NCBI GenBank assembly: GCA_903826865.1
Contig: CAIKGD010000011.1
Location: 1-51,009 of the forward strand
DNA: 51,009 nt
Direction: 5' to 3'
DNA from: an uncultured Verrucomicrobiota bacterium
GTDB taxonomy: Bacteria > Verrucomicrobiota > Kiritimatiellia > Kiritimatiellales > Tichowtungiaceae
The stretch's first letter is position 1. Each line of letters starts with the position of its first letter. Below are positions 43,595 through 51,009 of this stretch, piece by piece. The notes under the pieces are model-generated. The model was given only the letters and a program-made list of their open reading frames with translations, did no database searches and was not told where the DNA came from. The translations under genes and the position numbers were made by a program.

Positions 43595-44524
43595 ATGCAT
43601 GTTCCGGCACTGCTGAACGAGACGCTGGGTCTGCTGGTGACGAACCCGGCAGGAACCTACATCGACGGCACACTCGGGCGCGGCGGACATGCAGCGGAGA
43701 TTTTGAAGAGGCTTTCGCCGGAAGGGCGGCTGATCGGAATGGATCGCGATGCGGAAGCCATAGAAAAAACGGAAGAGATTTTAAAACCCTTCGGGGAACG
43801 GGCGGTACGGATACATGGAAATTTTGCGGATATGAAAGAGCTTTGCAGACAGGTCGGCGTGACGGAGGCGGACGGGGTGCTTCTCGACCTCGGCGTCAGC
43901 TCGCCGCAGCTGAATGTCGCGGAGCGCGGTTTCAGTTTTGCCAAGGACGGTCCGCTGGATATGCGTATGGATCGCACGCAGGGCCGTTCCGCCGCTGATC
44001 TGGTGAATGAGGACGACGAGGAAGCACTGGCCAATGTGATTTACCGCTTTGGAGAAGATCGCGACTCCCGCCGGATTGCGCGGGCGATTGTGCAGGAACG
44101 GCAGAACGGACGGATTGAACGGACGCTCAAGCTGGCGGAAGTCGTTGAGCGGGCCAAAGGTGGCCGGCGCGGCGCGATTCATCCGGCCACGCAGACGTTT
44201 CAGGCGCTGCGGATGGCGGTGAACTCCGAGCTGGAAAGTCTGGAAGCGGGTCTCGAAGCCGGACTTTCGATGCTGCGCGAAAGCGGCCGGATGACGGTGA
44301 TTACGTTTCACAGTCTGGAAGACCGGCTGGTGAAAGAATTTTTTAAACGCCATACGGTGAAGCACGAATCGCTTCAGCAGGGCGGCGAGAAACTGATTTA
44401 TGAAGAACCGGCTGTACGGCTGCTGACGAAAAAGCCGCTGACGGCCTCGAAACAGGAATTGGCGGATAATCCGCGTGCGCGTTCAGCCAAACTGCGCGCG
44501 GCGGAAAGGGAGGAAGCAGCATGA
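43595..44524 (+). CDS. rsmH: 16S rRNA m4C1402 methyltransferase RsmH (MraW)
   Basis: SAM-dependent N4-methylation of C1402. The 309-residue protein has HVPALLNETL, the SAM motif YIDGTLGRGGHA, LLDLGVSSPQL, QTFQALRMAVN and ITFHSLEDRLVK. AAGGAG precedes ATG 43595. Its stop overlaps ftsL by ATGA. Confidence 0.96.
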   Translation: MHVPALLNETLGLLVTNPAGTYIDGTLGRGGHAAEILKRLSPEGRLIGMDRDAEAIEKTEEILKPFGERAVRIHGNFADMKELCRQVGVTEADGVLLDLGVSSPQLNVAERGFSFAKDGPLDMRMDRTQGRSAADLVNEDDEEALANVIYRFGEDRDSRRIARAIVQERQNGRIERTLKLAEVVERAKGGRRGAIHPATQTFQALRMAVNSELESLEAGLEAGLSMLRESGRMTVITFHSLEDRLVKEFFKRHTVKHESLQQGGEKLIYEEPAVRLLTKKPLTASKQELADNPRARSAKLRAAEREEAA

Positions 44525-44874
44525 TAAACAGACAAAGAGTAAGAAGTCATAAAGCCCAGGTGCGGATTCCATTTCCGGTGGTACTGGCCAATATTCTGGT
44601 CTTTGTCGCCGTATTCGGTCTCAGCTATGTCTGGCTGTGCGCCCGCTGTGATACGCTCGGGCAGGAGATTAAACGGCTTGAAACCGTGCAGCGCGAAACC
44701 CGCCGCCGGATGATTAACGAGCAGGACCGCTGGTCCAGCCAACTGGCGCCTGCCAACCTTGACCGTGCACTGAAACGCCACAATCTGGCGATGCATTTGC
44801 CGAATGAGCAGCAGATTGTACGTGTGCGCAACGGCGCAGTCTCGCCGTCCGCGACTCTTGCCTACAACAAATAG
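44521..44874 (+). CDS. ftsL: cell division protein FtsL-like
   Basis: A 117-residue bitopic protein with a basic cytoplasmic N-terminus, one transmembrane helix (VVLANILVFVAVFGLSYVWL) and a coiled coil (LGQEIKRLETVQRETRRRM). FtsL sequences are poorly conserved, so the call rests on topology, size and its place between rsmH and ftsI. Confidence 0.78.
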   Translation: MINRQRVRSHKAQVRIPFPVVLANILVFVAVFGLSYVWLCARCDTLGQEIKRLETVQRETRRRMINEQDRWSSQLAPANLDRALKRHNLAMHLPNEQQIVRVRNGAVSPSATLAYNK

Positions 44875-44895
44875 TGTCCCAATGGATCTCTATGA

Positions 44896-46653
44896 ATGAA
44901 GTATAAAGGGAGAACAGTATTTTCCTCCGTCGTGATCACGACGGTTTTCGTCGGGCTGGGTGTTCGCCTGGCCTTTTTGCATTTACGGCCTTCGCCAGAA
45001 ATCATGGCGCGCATTGAAACCGCCCGCCGGCTTGAGCAGGAAACCCGCGGCCCGCGCGGGCGCATTCTCGACCGCAACGGCAACATGCTGGCGGTGGATA
45101 TTGCCGCCAAGCATGTCTGTGCCGATCCGAAATTTATTCAGCAAAACGGCGACATCCGGGCTGTTTGTGATGCGCTGTCAAGCCAGCTCTCAATGGATCG
45201 TAACGTCATATGGGCAATGCTTAACCAACCGGACCGGCAGTATGTGCGGATCCAGAAGTTTATGCGCGAAGAGACGATACAACCGCTGCGGGCGATGAAT
45301 CTGAAGGGACTCGTTTTCGAAGATGTGCCGATCCGTGACTATCCCAAGGGGGTTCTTGGCGCGCATGTGATCGGCTATGCCAACTATGAAGGGGTCGGCA
45401 GCGCCGGCATTGAACAGCGCATGAACTCTGTGATGCAAGGCGTTGCGGGTCTGCGTATCAGTCAGAAGGACGGCCGCCGTCGTGAAATCTACGGTACCCG
45501 TACGGTGAACATTGAGCCGCAGCCTGGTGCAGACGTTTACCTGACTATCGATCAGCAGATTCAGCACTTTGCTGAAAAGGCGCTCGACAATCTGCTTGCC
45601 AAATATCATCCGAAAGCCGCATGGGCGATTGTGCAGAACGTGCGCACCGGTGAGATTCTGGCCATGGCTTCGCTGCCGACCTTCAACCTTAACCGTTTCA
45701 GCACGGCGCCTGCCGAATGGATGCGCAACCGCGCCATCAACTACACCTACGAACCCGGCTCGACCATGAAGGCTATGGTTATTGCCTCGGCGCTCGACTG
45801 CGGTGCCGTGCGCACCACCGATATCTTCGACTGCGAAAACGGGGCGTGGTTTTACGGCGGAACGACACTCCATGACTCACACCCTTACGGACGGCTGACC
45901 GTGGCCGACATCATCAAAAAATCGAGTAACATCGGCGCGGCGAAAGTCGCGCTCCAGATGGGCAATGCAAAGGTTTATCAATCACTGCGTGCCTTCGGTT
46001 TCGGCGACAGCACCGGACTTGAACTGCCGGGCGAAGACGCCGGTATTCTCTGGAAACCCGACCGGTGGTCAAAAATAAGCATTACTCATATCGCGATGGG
46101 ACACGAAGTGCTTGTTACTTCTATGCAGATGCTTTCCGCCATCGGCGCGATAGCCAACGACGGTGTCCGCATGCGTCCGCTCATTATCCGTAAAGTCGTG
46201 AACAGCAAAGGTGAAACTGTTCTTTCGCCGCAACCGCAGGTTCTTGGTCGGCCCATTCGTCCGGAAACATCGAAGCAGATGCGCCGTCTGATGGCACGCG
46301 TCACTCAACCCGGCGGCACCGGTACACAGGCCGCACTGCCGGGTTATCTGGTGGCGGGGAAAACCGGCACCGCGCAGAAAGTTAATCTGGAACACGGCGG
46401 CTATTATCACGACAAATTCATGGCTTCTTTTGTAGGATTCCTGCCGGTTGAAAATCCGGCGATCAGCATTATCGTCGTCGCGGACGAGCCGCAACAGGGC
46501 GGTTACTACGGCGGAACCGTTTGCGCTCCGTTCTTTCGCGAAATCGCCGACCAGACGGTGCGCTATCTGCGCATACCGCCCGAAGGGTTTACCACTGAAT
46601 ATGTGACGGACATTGAAAACAGCGGATCCGGCGAAGAAAGTATTTCCGACTGA
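44896..46653 (+). CDS. ftsI: septal peptidoglycan transpeptidase FtsI (class B PBP)
   Basis: Cross-links septal peptidoglycan with FtsW. The 585-residue protein has an N-terminal transmembrane anchor, the class B dimerisation domain (RGPRGRILDRNGNMLA), and a transpeptidase with Ser in PGSTMKAMV (about residue 287), SSN in KKSSNIGAAK and KTG in VAGKTGTAQK (about 488). ftsW is not in the window. Confidence 0.94.
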   Translation: MKYKGRTVFSSVVITTVFVGLGVRLAFLHLRPSPEIMARIETARRLEQETRGPRGRILDRNGNMLAVDIAAKHVCADPKFIQQNGDIRAVCDALSSQLSMDRNVIWAMLNQPDRQYVRIQKFMREETIQPLRAMNLKGLVFEDVPIRDYPKGVLGAHVIGYANYEGVGSAGIEQRMNSVMQGVAGLRISQKDGRRREIYGTRTVNIEPQPGADVYLTIDQQIQHFAEKALDNLLAKYHPKAAWAIVQNVRTGEILAMASLPTFNLNRFSTAPAEWMRNRAINYTYEPGSTMKAMVIASALDCGAVRTTDIFDCENGAWFYGGTTLHDSHPYGRLTVADIIKKSSNIGAAKVALQMGNAKVYQSLRAFGFGDSTGLELPGEDAGILWKPDRWSKISITHIAMGHEVLVTSMQMLSAIGAIANDGVRMRPLIIRKVVNSKGETVLSPQPQVLGRPIRPETSKQMRRLMARVTQPGGTGTQAALPGYLVAGKTGTAQKVNLEHGGYYHDKFMASFVGFLPVENPAISIIVVADEPQQGGYYGGTVCAPFFREIADQTVRYLRIPPEGFTTEYVTDIENSGSGEESISD

Positions 46654-46660
46654 GAAAACT

Positions 46661-48115
46661 ATGAAGCTGAACGAACTGTTAGACGGTATTGAGACAGTGG
46701 AAATCACCGGTGATACCGCCTGCGAGATCACCGGTATTGTGTACGACTCGCGCCGCGTGGAGTCCGGAACGCTCTTTGTGGCATTGCACGGCGAAAAAGC
46801 TGATGGCGCGGCCTATATTGAAGAAGCCATTCAGCGCGGAGCCGCCGCTGTGGTTTCGCAGACGCCCTGTGCATTCGGCGGAAGTTTTCCGTGCATTCAT
46901 GTGGCTGATGCGCGGCTTGCGCTTGCGCAGCTTGCCGGGAGTTTTTACGGCCATCCTGCCGCGCGGCTCTGCATGATCGGCATCACGGGTACCAATGGCA
47001 AAACTACCGTCAGTTTCATGTTGCGCGAAATTTTTAAAGCCGCCGGACGGCGGCCCGGCCTGCTCGGTACCGTGCGCTACGAAATCGGCGACCGCGTGCT
47101 GCCTGCGTCGCGCACCACGCCGGAGGCACCTGATCTTCAGGCGATGTTTGCGCAGATGGATCGCGCCGGATGTGACAGTGCCGTAATGGAAGTTTCTTCG
47201 CACGCACTGGCTCAGCATCGTGTGGAGGGTATCTTTTACGACGCCGCCGTTTTTACCAACCTGACGCAGGATCACCTCGACTATCACGGCACGCTTGAAG
47301 AATATTTTAATGTAAAGTCGCGTCTCTTTAATCAGGTGCGGCGTTTTGCCGTCATCAATTGCGATGATCTGTGGGGTCGACGTCTGCTCAGCGGAAAAAA
47401 GCTTCTGGCCGGACGGATTTCTTACGGCTTCGAAGAAGGCGCTGAAGTGCGCGGTCTTAATGCGGTTACAGACGCCGCCGGTTCGCGGATGTGCGTCAAA
47501 AGTCCGTGGGGCGATGCCGAAGTTTCTTTGCAGCTCATCGGTCGTTTCAACCTGTACAACGCGCTGGCGGCCTTCGCCACGGCCGCTGCGCTTGGCATTC
47601 CTGCTGAAATTACAGTGAAAGCGCTCGCCGAAATGCCCTGCGTGCCCGGACGGCTCGAAGCGGTTCCAAACACCAAAGGCAAACGGGTTTTCGTGGACTA
47701 CGCCCACACCGACGACGCCCTGCTCAACGTGCTGGGAACTTTGCGCGAAATCACGGCCGGCCGGCTCGTTGTTGTTTTCGGTTGCGGCGGCAACCGTGAC
47801 AAAGGCAAACGTCCGCTGATGGGCAAGGTTGCCGCGAAACTGGCCGACTACTCCATCATTACCAACGACAACCCGCGCAACGAAATTCCTGAAGACATCG
47901 CCGCCGGGATTGCCGCCGGATTTGATTCCGGACGCAAATATGAAATCGTACTCGACCGGAAGGCCGCCATTGCGCGCGGCCTTGAACTGATTGGTAAAAA
48001 AGATGTCCTGCTTGTTGCTGGCAAAGGACACGAGACCTGTCAGGAGTTTAATGGCGCCATATTTCCTTTTGATGATCGCGAAGCAGTCCGGGAGGCTCTC
48101 GAATGGAAAAAATAA
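46661..48115 (+). CDS. murE: UDP-MurNAc-L-Ala-D-Glu:meso-DAP ligase
   Basis: Adds the third residue of the peptidoglycan stem. The 484-residue protein has the P-loop GITGTNGKTT (about residue 109), HTDDALLNVL and DNPRNE, the last being the pattern of DAP-adding enzymes. So the wall is predicted to be meso-DAP type. ATG 46661 lies seven bases after the ftsI stop; the 3' end overlaps murF by 13 bases. Confidence 0.95.
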   Translation: MKLNELLDGIETVEITGDTACEITGIVYDSRRVESGTLFVALHGEKADGAAYIEEAIQRGAAAVVSQTPCAFGGSFPCIHVADARLALAQLAGSFYGHPAARLCMIGITGTNGKTTVSFMLREIFKAAGRRPGLLGTVRYEIGDRVLPASRTTPEAPDLQAMFAQMDRAGCDSAVMEVSSHALAQHRVEGIFYDAAVFTNLTQDHLDYHGTLEEYFNVKSRLFNQVRRFAVINCDDLWGRRLLSGKKLLAGRISYGFEEGAEVRGLNAVTDAAGSRMCVKSPWGDAEVSLQLIGRFNLYNALAAFATAAALGIPAEITVKALAEMPCVPGRLEAVPNTKGKRVFVDYAHTDDALLNVLGTLREITAGRLVVVFGCGGNRDKGKRPLMGKVAAKLADYSIITNDNPRNEIPEDIAAGIAAGFDSGRKYEIVLDRKAAIARGLELIGKKDVLLVAGKGHETCQEFNGAIFPFDDREAVREALEWKK

Positions 48116-49368
48116 AATTCAGCGCGGCGGAATGCGCCGGTTGGGTGTCCGGAGTCTGGAAAAATTCAGAGAAAAATTTTCCAATTCTTGGAATTTCCCA
48201 CGACACACGCACGCTGGAACCGGGCGAGGTTTACATTGCCATTAAAGGCGCGGCACACGACGGGCATAATTTTATTCCGCTGGCGGTTGAGAAGGGTGCC
48301 TCAGGCCTTGTGGTCGACCGGGATTTTTCAAAGTTTGGAAACGTGCCGCAACTGGTTGTGCCCGATACAATGCAGGCACTGCGGGCATTGGCCTCCGGTG
48401 TGCGGTGTCACTGGGCGGGTACGGTTGTCGGCATCACCGGCAGTGTCGGCAAAACCACCGTCAAGGAATTGATTGCTTCCGTACTGGCGCAGAAGGGAAC
48501 AGTGGCTAAAACGCGAGGTAACTGGAACAACGACATTGGTCTGCCGCTCAGTATGCTGGCCGCCGACCGAAACGCGGACTTCTTTGTTTTCGAACTGGGC
48601 ATGAACCATCCCGGAGAAATCGCTCCGCTGGCCGGACTGCTTCGGCCCGACTGGGCGGTTCTTACAGACATTGGCAAGGCGCATATTGAATTTTTTAAAG
48701 GCATCGAGGATATTGCAGAGGAGAAGGCCTCACTGCTGGCGTATGCCGGCAATGCACTGCTCGACGAAACGTCGGAATGGTTCGAACTGTTCCGTTCGAA
48801 GTGCAAAGGCCGTATCGTCACGTTCGGCAAAGAACCCTTTACGTTCACCGTACCGCTGCCCGGTGAACACATGATCCGCAACGCACGCCGCGCCGCCGCG
48901 CTCGGCCGCGAACTGGGACTTTCCGGCGAAGAAATCCAGAAGGGACTTTCCGCTTTTCAGTCTGCGCCGATGCGCTGGGAGCGGACGTTGCATAACGGCA
49001 TCGTTTTTATCAATGATGCTTATAACGCCAATCCGCTCTCGATGCGTGCGGCACTCACCACGTTTGCCGGATTACCGTGCGAAGGACGCCGTTTCGCGGT
49101 GCTGGGCGGTATGCGCGAACTCGGTGCGCAGGGCAGGACCGAGCACTGCGAGCTGGGCCGGTTTGCAGATCAGTTGAAATTAGACTGTGTTATTACGGTC
49201 GGGGAGACTGGGGCGCAGATTGTTTGTAACGGCATTATCGGTGTTGATAAAGCAGCGGCGGCGGACGTATTGCGAAGTCATCTCCGTGCGGGAGATATGG
49301 TGCTTTTTAAAGCATCGCGCGGCGAACGGCTCGAAACCATTCTTGAAGAATTGAAAGCAAAAATCTAA
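48103..49368 (+). CDS. murF: UDP-MurNAc-tripeptide:D-Ala-D-Ala ligase
   Basis: Finishes the cytoplasmic stem peptide. The 421-residue protein has SHDTRTLEPGEVYIAIKG, the P-loop GITGSVGKTTVKEL, ELGMNHPGEI and NDAYNANPLSMRAAL. A dispersed palindrome at 48179 lies in the poorly conserved N-terminal stretch. Overlaps murE; mraY follows 15 bases later. Confidence 0.95.
   Translation: MEKIKFSAAECAGWVSGVWKNSEKNFPILGISHDTRTLEPGEVYIAIKGAAHDGHNFIPLAVEKGASGLVVDRDFSKFGNVPQLVVPDTMQALRALASGVRCHWAGTVVGITGSVGKTTVKELIASVLAQKGTVAKTRGNWNNDIGLPLSMLAADRNADFFVFELGMNHPGEIAPLAGLLRPDWAVLTDIGKAHIEFFKGIEDIAEEKASLLAYAGNALLDETSEWFELFRSKCKGRIVTFGKEPFTFTVPLPGEHMIRNARRAAALGRELGLSGEEIQKGLSAFQSAPMRWERTLHNGIVFINDAYNANPLSMRAALTTFAGLPCEGRRFAVLGGMRELGAQGRTEHCELGRFADQLKLDCVITVGETGAQIVCNGIIGVDKAAAADVLRSHLRAGDMVLFKASRGERLETILEELKAKI
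48179..48193. repeat. dispersed palindrome TTCCA-N5-TGGAA, copy 9
   Basis: TTCCAATTCTTGGAA near the 5' end of murF (FPILG). A one-mismatch relative lies at 48326-48340; another is intergenic at 42390-42404. Confidence 0.65.
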
Positions 49369-49383
49369 CCCGGAGAAGAATCC

Positions 49384-50526
49384 ATGCTCTATTGGCTGTA
49401 TCAGTTTAGTGATGTCGTTTCACCGTTGCGCATTTTCCGCTACATCACCTTTCGCGCTGTGCTGGCCGCCGGGACGGCTTTTATTCTCAGTCTCATCATC
49501 GGCCCGTGGCTGATAAAAAAACTGCATGCTATGAACTTCCGGGAACAAAAGGAGGACGGGCGGGTGCTGGGGATGCATGGATCCGGTAAAGTTGGCACGC
49601 CGACGATGGGCGGACTGATGATTATTTTCACCACAGTTTCCGCGACCGTACTGTGGGCCGAGCCGGGTAACTTTTTCATGCTCTGCGCGCTGACTACATT
49701 CTGCTTTCTCGGTGTACTCGGATTTATTGATGACTATTTTAAAATCAAGCGGGCCGACGGACTTTCACCGCGCGTTAAACTGGTTGCTCAGGTTTTCTGG
49801 ACGGTGCTGCTGCTGTTCGCGCTTTGCTCGAACGAAGAAACCTGTTTACGCACGCAGCAACTCATGGTGCCGTTTATAAAGGTTCCGGTGATTCCGGCTA
49901 TGGGACTGTTCGGTACGCTGGTCTTTGTTTTTCTCGTACTGGTCGGTTCTTCCAACGCGGTCAATCTTACGGACGGGCTCGACGGGCTGGCGATCGGCTG
50001 CACCAATTCGGCGGCGGCGGCCTATCTGGTGATGGCCTATGTGGCGGGTAATTTTATTTTTGCCGAATACTTGCAGGTTCCGTTTGTGAAGGGCGCAGGT
50101 GAACTGGCTGTTTTTTGCGGCGCACTGCTCGGCGCGGGACTTGGTTTTCTCTGGTTTAACTGCCACCCGGCACGCGTATTCATGGGGGACACCGGCAGTC
50201 TCGCGATCGGCGGCGGCATTGCGGCCGTTGCTATATTGATCAAGCAAGAGCTGGTGCTTGTCATTGTCGGCGGTGTGTTTGTTATGGAAGCCGCCAGTGT
50301 GCTGATTCAGCAGAGCTGGTTCAAAATTACGAAAAGAAAATACGGCGCGGGTCGGCGCGTTTTCCGCTGTGCGCCGATTCATCATCACTTTCACTCTATT
50401 GCCAAAGAACATGCAACAGAAGCCGGCCGACCGCTTGGTGCAGTAGAGAATATGGTCACTATTCGCTTCTGGATTCTTTCCATTATCTTTGCCTTGATCG
50501 GCGTCGCGACCCTGAAGATTCGGTGA
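49384..50526 (+). CDS. mraY: phospho-MurNAc-pentapeptide transferase
   Basis: Integral membrane enzyme that makes lipid I on undecaprenyl phosphate. The 380-residue protein has about ten hydrophobic helices, the GTPTMGGLMI motif, IDDYFKIK (Asp-rich), NAVNLTDGLDGLAIG and PIHHHFH. CCGGAGAAG lies before ATG 49384. The dcw genes stop here; murD, ftsW, murG and murC are not in the window. Confidence 0.96.
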   Translation: MLYWLYQFSDVVSPLRIFRYITFRAVLAAGTAFILSLIIGPWLIKKLHAMNFREQKEDGRVLGMHGSGKVGTPTMGGLMIIFTTVSATVLWAEPGNFFMLCALTTFCFLGVLGFIDDYFKIKRADGLSPRVKLVAQVFWTVLLLFALCSNEETCLRTQQLMVPFIKVPVIPAMGLFGTLVFVFLVLVGSSNAVNLTDGLDGLAIGCTNSAAAAYLVMAYVAGNFIFAEYLQVPFVKGAGELAVFCGALLGAGLGFLWFNCHPARVFMGDTGSLAIGGGIAAVAILIKQELVLVIVGGVFVMEAASVLIQQSWFKITKRKYGAGRRVFRCAPIHHHFHSIAKEHATEAGRPLGAVENMVTIRFWILSIIFALIGVATLKIR

Positions 50527-50590
50527 GAGTTAAAAACATTAATCTAAGCAGCTCAGGTTTGACAGGTGAGGCGCACAGGTGGCGTGCCGG

Positions 50591-51009
50591 TCAAATGTTG
50601 CTGAAACTTCGAATGCGGCGGTGTTCTTCCTGTTCACTGCGGAAGTCTACGTTTGCCCACTTGCGCAGTTCTTCGGCGGTCAGTCCCGCGCAATGGACAC
50701 GGTATTCCGATGGTGTCATACCGGTGGCGTGACGGAACGTGTTGGCAAAATACTGGCTGCTGCTGAAGCCGCATTCAAAGGCGATATCAATGATTTTAAT
50801 ATCCGTTTCCCTCAGCAGAGTTTTGGCGCGTTCCATCCGGAGTCTGGAAAGATAGGCCATCGGAGTGCCGCCGGTCAGCTTTTGAAAGACTGTGTTCAGC
50901 CGGGTGCGCTGAACACCGCACTGATCGGCCATCTGCTTCAGCGTCCACGGCTGATCGCAGGTGCTGGAAAGTTCGTTCAGCAGCGCCTGAACCTTTTTTT
51001 CAGACCAGG
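50591..51009 (-). CDS. AraC-family transcriptional regulator (partial, C-terminal DNA-binding part)
   Basis: The frame is open to the window edge, so the N-terminal part is cut off. At least 139 residues show the AraC double HTH: WTLKQMADQCGVQRTRLNTV, then IDIAFECGFSSSQYFANTFR and GMTPSEYR. The ligand domain is outside the window. It is convergent with mraY and ends the visible dcw run. Confidence 0.9.
   Translation of the reverse strand, partial: WSEKKVQALLNELSSTCDQPWTLKQMADQCGVQRTRLNTVFQKLTGGTPMAYLSRLRMERAKTLLRETDIKIIDIAFECGFSSSQYFANTFRHATGMTPSEYRVHCAGLTAEELRKWANVDFRSEQEEHRRIRSFSNI

Noticed and set aside
46679-48031. 450-codon minus-strand open frame
   Set aside because: Antisense to murE, which has full motifs; no ribosome site or family features.

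Overview
The window is a chromosomal segment of a Gram-negative, probably anaerobic bacterium. ADP-heptose synthesis (rfaE2, hldD), an LptE-like LPS-assembly lipoprotein and a meso-DAP-type MurE point to an LPS-bearing outer membrane over DAP peptidoglycan. A flavodiiron/rubredoxin/NROR fusion, nifU-nifS and an Orange-Protein-type Fe-S ATPase operon point to anaerobic or oxygen-sensitive life. A PVC-superphylum lineage such as Kiritimatiellota is my guess from gene content and the style of intergenic repeats; it cannot be proven from this window.

Layout. 1-590: 3' end of 23S rRNA, 5S rRNA and tandem terminators. 682-1410: 23S pseudouridine synthase. 1563-4133 (minus): a fused XamI-type restriction nuclease and N6-adenine methyltransferase. 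4282-9168 (plus): nadA, nifU-nifS, purC, xerD. 9254-9919 (minus): lipoprotein. 10067-16346 (minus): ten tightly coupled genes of the Orange Protein type (DUF134 regulator, DUF5320, C_GCAxxG protein, two NifX-like proteins, DUF89, two ferredoxin-containing MinD ATPases, a NifU-Mrp fusion and a metallo-beta-lactamase-fold protein). 16444-20476 (plus): rnc, class D flavodiiron protein, lptE. 20553-21431 (minus): rpsT, rpsU, infA. 21597-26565 (plus): gpmI and a large hybrid sensor kinase. 26646-27062 (minus): small membrane protein and tRNA-Met. 27138-28351: rsmE-pgpA. 28332-29384 (minus): alkaline phosphatase. 29482-31559: mnmE and an SDR. 31547-33736 (minus): murQ, an amino-sugar kinase and a tiny lipoprotein. 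33926-34013: tRNA-Ser. 34015-37763: secreted serpin, secreted alpha/beta hydrolase and M20 peptidase. 37912-41760: purB-rfaE2-hldD-rlmN. 41921-42771: small lipoprotein and Cys-rich exported protein. 42927-50526: dcw cluster (mraZ, a small unknown ORF, rsmH, ftsL, ftsI, murE, murF, mraY). 50591-end (minus): partial AraC regulator. No gene-free stretch exceeds about 220 bases.

Most striking signals outside genes: (1) a 15-bp palindrome TTCCA-R-N3-Y-TGGAA occurs nine times exactly, in intergenic and coding DNA, far above chance. (2) Several short-word arrays with strict 7-, 8- or 10-bp periods lie in front of genes or inside mnmE; two form inverted pairs. (3) Many genes lacking a Shine-Dalgarno have a -10-like hexamer 5-9 bases before ATG, suggesting leaderless mRNAs. 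(4) A 10-bp-phased GTGG-type operator overlies the mraZ promoter. (5) A perfect 12-bp palindrome precedes the Orange-Protein-type operon.
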